Assembly (NCBI GenBank): GCA_011391835.1
Contig: JAABPS010000229.1
Coordinates: 1 to 5,087, forward strand
Origin: Desulfobacteraceae bacterium
GTDB lineage: Bacteria > Desulfobacterota > Desulfobacteria > Desulfobacterales > JAABPS01
Reading direction: 5' to 3'
DNA length: 5,087 nucleotides
In this document: piece after piece, positions 1 to 5,087 of the stretch
Position numbering within the stretch: the first letter of the stretch is position 1
How the letters are laid out: each line of letters begins with the position of its first letter
Translations under genes and position numbers: made by a program
The notes under the pieces: model-generated
Seen by the model: the letters and a program-made list of their open reading frames with translations, nothing else
Databases searched by the model: none
Told to the model about the DNA's origin: nothing

Positions 1-1446
1 CAGGGCTGCGATGAGTGTGGTAACATTGGCATCAAGAATCGTAAGAGTCGCCCGGTCATATCCTGCATCCACGGCAGCATGGGGTGTTTTTCCAACAAGC
101 AGTTCCTCCCGGATACGTTCATATATGATAACATTCCCATCTACAGCCATACCAATGGTCAAGATGATACCTGCAATGCCGGGAAGGGTCAGGGTGGCGC
201 CAAATACGGCCAGGCCTGCAGCAATCATGACAATGGTCAGCCCAAGGGCAAAGTCAGCGATCAGCCCGGCGCCCTTGTAATAAATGGCCATAAACAGAAC
301 CACAAGAATGCTACCGATAATGCCTGACATAAGTCCCTTGTTGATGGAATCTCTTCCAAGAGAGGGCCCAACTGTTCTTTCTTCCAGTATATTTACCGGA
401 GCCGGAAGTGCTCCGGCTCTTAAAACAATTGCCAGGTCGCGTGCTTCGTCTGGTGTAAACTGCCCGGTGATGCGCGCCTGGCCTCCGGGGATTCTTTCTT
501 GGATCTTCGGGGCTGAATGAATTTTGTTATCCAATACAATGGCCAGACGTTTGCCGACATTTTCTTCAGTGACTTTTTCAAAAATTCTTGCGCCCTTGTT
601 ATCCAGTTCAATGGTGACATAGGGGTCGTTAAACTGAGCATCAAACTGAACCCTGGCATCCTTGAGGTATTCACCGGTAAGGGATGCCCGCTTTTTGATC
701 AGAAGGGGTCTCTTGGTGACACGAAGTGTAGCCTCATCTTGTTCTTCCTCATACAAAATTTCACTGCCCGGAGGGATGGATCCGTTCAACGCAGCCTCAA
801 GATCGTTGATGTCGTCAACCAGTTTAAATTCCAGGAGCGCTGTTTTTCCGATAAGATCCTTTGCACGCTGGGTGTCTTTAACGCCGGGAAGCTGAATGAG
901 TATCTGCTGCTCTCCCTGAATTCGAATATCGGGCTCGCTCACTCCAAACTGATCGATCCGGTTCCGGATGGTTTCAAGAGCCTGATCAACGGCATTCTTT
1001 TTAATGCGGGTGATTTCAGCATCCGGCAGATTTACCACAATACGATTCTCGCCTTCTGCTGTCTGTTTTTTCTCGCTCTGGAGCCCGCCAAACTCTGTTT
1101 TTAATAATTCGTCAAATTTTTCCAGATCATTTGCATCCGGGAGATTCAGAGAAATACTCACCTGATCAGCAGTAAAATCTTCATGCTTGATACGCTTTTT
1201 TCTCAGCGCATGTTTGAGATCATTCGACAGACGTTCAATAGAGCTTGCGACAGCTTTATCTGCATCCACTTCAAGAACCAGGTGCATGCCTCCCTGAAGA
1301 TCAAGGCCCATGTTAATTTTCTTTTTCGGCCACAGGGTGGGTTCGGATTTTTTATTCACCATCATATCTACGGTCGGCAGAATGTAGATAATCGAAGCGA
1401 GGATAACGGCCAGGACCATGGCTGGTCTCCATGAAAAATTTTTCAA
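1..1446 (-). CDS. secD: Protein translocase subunit SecD (3' end beyond the window)
   Basis: SecD is an inner-membrane RND-type protein that works with SecF and SecYEG, using the proton motive force to pull preproteins into the periplasm. I translated the whole visible frame by hand: 482 codons with no stop, running off the left edge. A hydrophobic segment lies at about residues 10-24 and is followed by GLDLQGG (47-53), the SecD hallmark. A large periplasmic domain extends to about residue 370, with RIDQFGVSEPDI (163-174) and TGQFTPDEARDLA (327-339). Further membrane helices lie at about 372-390, 395-415 and 422-441, with GMAVDGNVIIYERIREE (432-448), then DANVTTLIAAL at the edge. Roughly 40-50 residues should be missing. 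The start is TTG at 1446-1444, chosen because AAGGA lies 8 nt upstream and it keeps the N-terminal basic residues before the first helix. ATG at 1419-1417 (codon 10) is the alternative, but it would cut into that helix. secF is expected next on the left. Confidence 0.96.
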   Translation of the reverse strand, partial: MKNFSWRPAMVLAVILASIIYILPTVDMMVNKKSEPTLWPKKKINMGLDLQGGMHLVLEVDADKAVASSIERLSNDLKHALRKKRIKHEDFTADQVSISLNLPDANDLEKFDELLKTEFGGLQSEKKQTAEGENRIVVNLPDAEITRIKKNAVDQALETIRNRIDQFGVSEPDIRIQGEQQILIQLPGVKDTQRAKDLIGKTALLEFKLVDDINDLEAALNGSIPPGSEILYEEEQDEATLRVTKRPLLIKKRASLTGEYLKDARVQFDAQFNDPYVTIELDNKGARIFEKVTEENVGKRLAIVLDNKIHSAPKIQERIPGGQARITGQFTPDEARDLAIVLRAGALPAPVNILEERTVGPSLGRDSINKGLMSGIIGSILVVLFMAIYYKGAGLIADFALGLTIVMIAAGLAVFGATLTLPGIAGIILTIGMAVDGNVIIYERIREELLVGKTPHAAVDAGYDRATLTILDANVTTLIAAL

Positions 1447-1450
1447 TGAT

Positions 1451-1783
1451 CTATTCCTTTTTAGTCGTCTTTGATGTGTCTTGAAGTACAACCGAAATAT
1501 TTCCCTTGGCGACCTTGACACGGACTTTATCCGCAATTTCAACGGTAACGGTTTGATCATCCACGCCGGAAATGCGCCCATAAATACCGCCGCTTGTGAC
1601 TACCCGGTCATCTTTTTTCAGGTTGTTGACCAATTCACGATGTTCTTTCTGTTTCTTCTGCTGAGGGCGGATGAGCAGAAAATAAAAAATTACGAACATG
1701 AGGATAATAGGGATAAGTGTGGCGAATTGTCCCTGTCCGCCGATTCCACCCTGGCCCATGGCATATGCAATATTGTTGAACAC
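1451..1783 (-). CDS. yajC: Sec translocon accessory protein YajC
   Basis: YajC is a small single-span inner-membrane protein that associates with SecDF and the SecYEG holotranslocon. It is not essential in E. coli. The product is 110 residues, the usual family size. A short Gly/Gln-rich N-terminus precedes one hydrophobic helix at about 22-38, which is followed by the family signature IRPQQKKQKEH (38-48). Then come LKKDDRVVTSGGIYG (55-69) and a small beta-rich cytoplasmic tail with a Lys/Thr-rich end. The initiator is GTG at 1783-1781, backed by a perfect AGGAGG 7 nt upstream. The internal ATG at codon 9 lacks such a site. It sits 44 bp after purB and 4 bp before secD. The yajC-secD(-secF) order is the conserved arrangement; in many proteobacteria tgt comes just before yajC, whereas here it is purB. 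Confidence 0.96.
   Translation of the reverse strand: MFNNIAYAMGQGGIGGQGQFATLIPIILMFVIFYFLLIRPQQKKQKEHRELVNNLKKDDRVVTSGGIYGRISGVDDQTVTVEIADKVRVKVAKGNISVVLQDTSKTTKKE
1455..1459 (-). promoter_or_regulatory. secD ribosome binding site inside the yajC 3' end
   Basis: On the minus strand AAGGA lies 8 nt before the TTG at 1446-1444. It falls within the last codons of yajC, whose TAG is at 1453-1451. This placement supports the TTG start and suggests translational coupling of the two Sec genes. Confidence 0.7.
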
Positions 1784-1790
1784 GATATTC

Positions 1791-1796
1791 CCTCCT
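1791..1796 (-). promoter_or_regulatory. Strong Shine-Dalgarno deciding the yajC GTG start
   Basis: AGGAGG on the minus strand lies 7 nt before the GTG at 1783-1781, within the 44-bp purB-yajC gap. It is the best ribosome site in the window and fixes yajC initiation at GTG rather than at the downstream ATG. Confidence 0.85.
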
Positions 1797-1827
1797 GATA
1801 GTTATTTAATGAATTTTAAGTTGATTG

Positions 1828-3126
1828 TTATGTTTCGGTAAATACACGTTTAAAAATGGCGTTGATATACTTTAAATGATTTCTTACGTCAAATAATTCT
1901 TCAATTTTTTTATGACTCAGATACTTGCCGATGTCTTTGTCATTGAGAATCAGCGTTTTGAAGTCTTTTTTTTCATTCCATGCTTTCATGGCATGGGACT
2001 GAACCATTCTGTAAGCATCTTCACGGGTTACACCCGCTTCAGCCAGTGACAGCAGGATCTGCTGTGAATAAATAAGCCCCTGTAATGTATCCAGGTTTTC
2101 CTTCATTCTGTCAGGATAGACCACAAGGTTTTTCATAATACTGCTAAACCGGTGTAACATGTAGTCCATAAGTATGGTGCTGTCCGGTGCAATGATTCGT
2201 TCAACAGACGAGTGGCTGATGTCCCGTTCATGCCACAGGGGTATGTTTTCCATGGCAGCCAGGGCATTGGAACGGATGACACGGGCCAGACCGGACATAT
2301 TTTCAGATCCAACGGGATTGCGCTTGTGGGGCATGGCGGATGATCCTTTTTGACCCTCTGAAAAATATTCTTCTGCTTCCTGAACCTCGGTTCGTTGAAG
2401 ATGCCGGATCTCCACTGCCATCTTTTCAATGGAGGAGGCCATGATGGCCAGCGTAGAAAAATATTCGGCATATCGGTCCCGCTGAATAATCTGCGTTGAT
2501 GCAGGAGCGGGTTTGAGATCAAGCTTTCTGCAGACATGGGCTTCTATTTCCGGAGAAATATTGGCAAATGTGCCGACAGCCCCGGAAATCTTTCCAACGC
2601 TGATATTTTCAACGGCCCGCTGCAGCCTGTTTCTGTTGCGCCTCATTTCATCATACCAGACAGCGAGTTTCAGGCCAAATGTGATCGGTTCCGCATGGAT
2701 ACCATGGGATCTGCCTATCATGACCGTATGTTGATGTTCAAAGGCCCGTGTCTTCAGCGTATCCAGCAGCACATCGCAATCGTTTAGAAGAATCAGCCCT
2801 GCCTGCCGGAGCAGAGAGGCCATGCCTGTATCCAAAACATCGGACGATGTCATCCCCAGATGGATATACCTGGAATCAGGGCCCACATATTCCGCAACAC
2901 TGGTGAGAAAGGCAATCACATCATGTTTGGTCTCCGCTTCAATTTCCTCGATTCTTTTGACAGAAAAGTCTGCTTTTCCCATGATGGTTTTTGCAGCGTC
3001 TTTTGGAATGCTTCCCATTTCAGCCATGGCTTCACATGCGGCCATCTCAACGCGCAGCCATGTGCGGTATTTATTTTCCTCTGCCCAGAGATCTCCCATT
3101 ATTTTTCGTGTGTATCGTTTGATCAT
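1828..3126 (-). CDS. purB: Adenylosuccinate lyase
   Basis: This cytosolic enzyme of the fumarase/aspartase superfamily acts twice in purine synthesis. It splits SAICAR to AICAR plus fumarate, and adenylosuccinate to AMP plus fumarate. The product is 432 residues, typical of the shorter bacterial PurB class. The N-terminus (IKRYTRKIMGDLWAEENKY) is characteristic. TKHDVIAF gives His68, YIHLGMTSSDVLDT gives His89, and GRSHG gives His141. The superfamily signature GSSAMPHKRNP spans 261-271 with the flexible-loop serine pair 262/263 and Lys268; Glu275 follows. These positions match the catalytic numbering I know for the Bacillus subtilis enzyme. The C-terminal helical domain covers about 350-430. 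The start is ATG at 3126-3124, with only a weak CGGA-type ribosome site about 7 nt upstream. It lies 139 bp after rng and 44 bp before yajC, all on the same strand. Nothing is missing or broken. Confidence 0.97.
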   Translation of the reverse strand: MIKRYTRKIMGDLWAEENKYRTWLRVEMAACEAMAEMGSIPKDAAKTIMGKADFSVKRIEEIEAETKHDVIAFLTSVAEYVGPDSRYIHLGMTSSDVLDTGMASLLRQAGLILLNDCDVLLDTLKTRAFEHQHTVMIGRSHGIHAEPITFGLKLAVWYDEMRRNRNRLQRAVENISVGKISGAVGTFANISPEIEAHVCRKLDLKPAPASTQIIQRDRYAEYFSTLAIMASSIEKMAVEIRHLQRTEVQEAEEYFSEGQKGSSAMPHKRNPVGSENMSGLARVIRSNALAAMENIPLWHERDISHSSVERIIAPDSTILMDYMLHRFSSIMKNLVVYPDRMKENLDTLQGLIYSQQILLSLAEAGVTREDAYRMVQSHAMKAWNEKKDFKTLILNDKDIGKYLSHKKIEELFDVRNHLKYINAIFKRVFTET

Positions 3127-3265
3127 GTTGATGTCCGTTTATCTTTCGGTTACTGGAACATGTCCGTGGCGGTAGTGAGCGTGACAGTCGCTACGCGCAG
3201 GGCATTGGGCTATGCGAGTTACACTGCGATTTATACTGGGTTTTTGCAAGGGGTAACAGCAAGGT
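3127..3265. other. rng-purB intergenic region with a GC-rich core
   Basis: This 139-bp gap holds a compact block (3151-3230) with 46 G/C in 80 bases, peaking at 33 in 50 over 3161-3210, unlike the AT-rich noncoding DNA at the right end of the window. The octamer ATGTCCGT (plus strand) occurs twice, at 3131-3138 and 3160-3167; the first copy covers the weak purB ribosome site. Read on the plus strand, 3172-3178 and 3188-3194 can pair as a 7-bp stem with one G-U pair and a 9-nt loop. The minus strand has an A-C mismatch at the wobble position. No U-tract follows, so it is not a clear terminator. It could be an interspersed repeat, a leader of purB or a small RNA. Confidence 0.4.
3230..3235 (-). 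promoter_or_regulatory. Possible -10 element of an internal purB promoter
   Basis: TATAAA on the minus strand resembles a sigma-70 -10 box. No good -35 sits at normal spacing: CTGTTA lies 18 nt upstream and matches consensus at three of six bases. If used, transcription would start near 3223 and give purB a leader of roughly 97 nt containing the GC-rich block. The call is weak and rests mostly on the -10 sequence. Confidence 0.22.
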
Positions 3266-4726
3266 TTATTTGCTGATGATTTTGCTTTCTCCAGGCATCA
3301 TGGTATTGTCCCCTTCAATGATAATTTTCAGACCGCGCCTTTCCTCAAGTTCCAATATCTCCTTCCGCTTTTTGTTGAGCATGTAATCTGCGACGTCAAC
3401 GGGCACAATACCATTTACAACTGAAATATTATCTTTTAACGTTTCAAGACTCAGCTTGCGCAGAAATCCGACGCCCAGCGTTTCAGGTGACGGCGTCAGT
3501 CCTTTCCCTTTGCAGTGCTTGCAGGGAACAAAACTTCCAAACTCAATGGATGGCCGTATCCGCTGTCTTGACATTTCAAGAAGCCCAAACTTTGAAATCT
3601 TGCCGATATTTATCTTTGCCTTATCATTTTTCACAGCGTTTCTTAATTCTTTTTCAACTTCGGCCCGGTGTTTTGCGTCCCGCATATCGATAAAGTCAAT
3701 GACGATGAGCCCGCCAAGGTCTCTGAGTCTTAACTGGCGTGCAATTTCTCCGGTAGCGTCGATATTGGTTTTCAGGGCGGTCTGTTCAACTGATTTTTGC
3801 TGGGTGGCCTTGCCGGAGTTTACGTCAATTGAGACCAATGCTTCTGTTTGCTCGATGACAATGGATCCTCCGGACTTCAGATTTACTCTGCTTTCAAATA
3901 TGGATGCGATCTGATCTTCGAGATGATATTTGGTGAAAATAGGTTTGTCATCCTGATGAATTTTTACGATTTTCTTATGTTTTGGGGATATAATTTTTAG
4001 AAAATCCTTGGTTTCGCGAAAGATATGTTCGTCATCAACAAGGATTTCCGTCACATCTGCTGTAAAATAGTCCCGGATGGATCTGACAACCAGATTCTGT
4101 TCCTTATACAGGAGTGTCGGCGCTTTGTTCTTTTTTACATCACTTTTAATGTTTTTCCAAAGTCGCAGCAGATATCCAAGGTCTTTGTCTAAAAGGGTTT
4201 TGTTGCAGCTAATGCCCGCAGTTCGGACGATAATCCCAAATCCTTCAGGGATTTTCAGTTTATCGATGATATCCTTGAGTCGTGCACGCTCCTCTTCATC
4301 TTCTATCTTTCTGGAGATACCGCGGTTATCTGTTCCTGGCATCAGAACGATAAATCGTCCGGGCAATGATATATAGGTTGTCAGCATGGCTCCCTTGTTC
4401 ATCATGGGATCTTTTGTTACCTGAACAAGGACTTCCTGGCTCCGCTTTACAATATTGTTTATGGACAGGTCGCCCGACGGGGTATCCTGGTAATAATCGC
4501 TATGAATTTCATGCTTTTGGAGAAATCCATTGCGCGAAGCTCCGTAATCAATAAACGCTGCCTGAAGGCTGGGTTCAATGCGGGAGATAATACCCTTGTA
4601 GATATTCCCCTGGGTGATTTCTCTTCCCGCGCTTTCTATATGAAATTCTTCAAGCTGCTGGTCTTTGACTTTGGCTATTCTGCATTCATCCGCATCAATA
4701 GCATTAATGAGTATTTTGCTTGTCAT
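3266..4726 (-). CDS. rng: Ribonuclease E/G family endoribonuclease (RNase G-like)
   Basis: This is a single-strand-specific endoribonuclease that prefers 5'-monophosphate RNA and acts in rRNA maturation and mRNA decay. The product is 486 residues, close to E. coli RNase G (489), and lacks the long C-terminal scaffold of RNase E. An S1-type RNA-binding domain spans about 36-120, with NIYKGIISRI (41-50) and aromatic positions Phe58 and Phe68. The 5'-end sensor motif VRTAG is at 167-171. The DNase I-like catalytic part carries the two metal-binding aspartates, Asp301 in VSIDVNSG and Asp344 in IVIDFIDM. GLLEMSRQRIRPS (381-393) follows, and PCKHCKGKG (401-409) supplies the Zn-link cysteines 402 and 405 used for dimerisation. 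The start is ATG at 4726-4724: an in-frame TAA 9 nt upstream rules out extension by upstream codons, and the N-terminus aligns with the family. No Shine-Dalgarno is visible. RNase E proper is less likely because of the length. Confidence 0.95.
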   Translation of the reverse strand: MTSKILINAIDADECRIAKVKDQQLEEFHIESAGREITQGNIYKGIISRIEPSLQAAFIDYGASRNGFLQKHEIHSDYYQDTPSGDLSINNIVKRSQEVLVQVTKDPMMNKGAMLTTYISLPGRFIVLMPGTDNRGISRKIEDEEERARLKDIIDKLKIPEGFGIIVRTAGISCNKTLLDKDLGYLLRLWKNIKSDVKKNKAPTLLYKEQNLVVRSIRDYFTADVTEILVDDEHIFRETKDFLKIISPKHKKIVKIHQDDKPIFTKYHLEDQIASIFESRVNLKSGGSIVIEQTEALVSIDVNSGKATQQKSVEQTALKTNIDATGEIARQLRLRDLGGLIVIDFIDMRDAKHRAEVEKELRNAVKNDKAKINIGKISKFGLLEMSRQRIRPSIEFGSFVPCKHCKGKGLTPSPETLGVGFLRKLSLETLKDNISVVNGIVPVDVADYMLNKKRKEILELEERRGLKIIIEGDNTMMPGESKIISK

Positions 4727-5067
4727 AGTTTGTTACATTTTTCATTTCATGGAGATGAGAGATGTTCGGATAATTTTTATCAAATTTTCCAATGCATCGT
4801 AACAATGTTGTATATGTCTAAAACAATTCCGTATTTTTAAATATGAGATTGTTGAACACAAGTCAAACGATTTCTGATAAGGATACGTTTTGGCAGAGAC
4901 TGAATAATCGGATCTGAAAAGTGTTACGTTTTTATTTAATAGTGTTTATTGGTCGATATTTTAATCGTCTTTCTTGATATTTAAATAATAGTATGGCATG
5001 AGAAATCACCGTTTCAAAGAGAATATATTAACTCATTATAGATATAGACAGGGAGTGTTGAATTTCA
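4727..5067. other. AT-rich divergent intergenic region
   Basis: About 340 bases contain no supported gene. The segment is strongly AT-rich and lies between leftward rng and a possible rightward gene. It contains a candidate rng promoter (4838-4866) and several AT palindromes, such as TATTTAAATA at 4978-4987. The immediate rng leader (about 4727-4745) has no purine-rich ribosome site. I saw no tRNA, terminator hairpin, riboswitch core or repeat array. Rightward promoter candidates around 5012-5043 (TTTCAA, then TATAGA after 19 nt) are too poor to call. Confidence 0.6.
4838..4866 (-). promoter_or_regulatory. Candidate sigma-70 promoter for rng and the leftward genes
   Basis: On the minus strand TTGACT (4866-4861; five of six to TTGACA) is followed after exactly 17 nt by TATTTA (4843-4838; only three of six to TATAAT). 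Transcription would begin near 4831, leaving an rng leader of about 105 nt. The strong -35 and ideal spacing favour it. The poor -10 and the general AT-richness of the region, which makes chance matches easy, count against it. Confidence 0.4.
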
Positions 5068-5087
5068 GTGGATGAAAAATACAATCC
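5068..5087 (+). CDS. Possible 5' end of a rightward gene (LeuRS-like first residues)
   Basis: A GTG at 5068-5070 opens a frame reading (M)DEKYN plus the first two bases of a Pro codon before the window ends. A GGGAG at 5051-5055 lies 12 nt upstream, a somewhat long spacing for a ribosome site. The opening residues resemble the start of bacterial leucyl-tRNA synthetases (an acidic Met-x-Glu-x-Tyr-x-Pro type beginning), but six or seven residues cannot prove a family. An ATG at 5072-5074 in another frame is an alternative, as is no gene at all. Confidence 0.3.

Noticed and set aside
517..1104. A 195-codon open frame on the plus strand opposite secD
   Set aside because: It is antisense to a continuous, fully conserved SecD frame, has no recognisable domain or ribosome site, and its openness follows from the codon pattern of secD.
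3172..3194. The stem-loop in the rng-purB gap as an intrinsic terminator for rng
   Set aside because: On the minus strand, the direction needed, one base pair is lost and no U-tract follows the stem.
2860..3276. A 138-codon plus-strand frame running from inside purB through the rng-purB gap
   Set aside because: Its first two thirds are a shadow of purB. Only the tail (from ATG 3160) lies in noncoding DNA, and that part has no clear ribosome site; the tail is considered under the GC-rich block instead.
3456..3914. A 152-codon plus-strand frame opposite rng
   Set aside because: It is a shadow of the RNase G catalytic region; the minus-strand frame carries the metal-binding aspartates and Zn-link cysteines.
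4502..4840. A 112-codon plus-strand frame crossing the rng start
   Set aside because: More than half is antisense to the conserved RNase G N-terminus and the rest is AT-rich noncoding sequence; no initiation signal is visible.
4998..5075. A 25-codon plus-strand frame ending across the possible start at 5068, considered as a leader peptide
   Set aside because: It has no ribosome site, no run of regulatory codons (only two Leu codons) and no attenuator hairpin after it.

Overview
The window reads as an ordinary chromosomal housekeeping segment of a Gram-negative bacterium. My best guess is a sulfate-reducing deltaproteobacterium (Desulfobacterota, Desulfobacteraceae-like). That rests on the general look of the proteins, a moderate GC content (mid-40s per cent by eye, with much AT-richer noncoding DNA at the right end) and the gene set. 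It is an inference, not a measured placement.

Layout, right to left because all four clear genes are on the minus strand. Bases 4727-5087 are an AT-rich divergent intergenic region, with a candidate sigma-70 promoter for leftward transcription and, at the extreme right edge, a possible first few codons of a rightward gene. Next come rng (RNase E/G-family endoribonuclease, 4726-3266), a 139-bp gap with an unusually GC-rich core (3127-3265), purB (adenylosuccinate lyase, 3126-1828), a 44-bp gap carrying a perfect Shine-Dalgarno, yajC (Sec translocon accessory protein, 1783-1451) and secD (1446 to beyond base 1, 3' end cut by the window). secF is expected just outside the left edge.

The genes mix RNA processing/decay (rng), purine synthesis (purB) and protein export (yajC-secD). 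yajC and secD are tightly coupled: 4 bp lie between the yajC stop and the secD TTG start, and the secD ribosome site lies inside yajC. I saw no convincing intrinsic terminator between any of the genes, so one long leftward transcript is plausible, perhaps with an extra internal promoter ahead of purB.

All four proteins keep their expected catalytic or signature residues and show no frameshift or truncation apart from the window edge. I found no tRNA, rRNA, CRISPR array, insertion sequence or phage gene, and nothing that looks like a new defence or metabolic system. The least explained piece is the GC-rich block between rng and purB.
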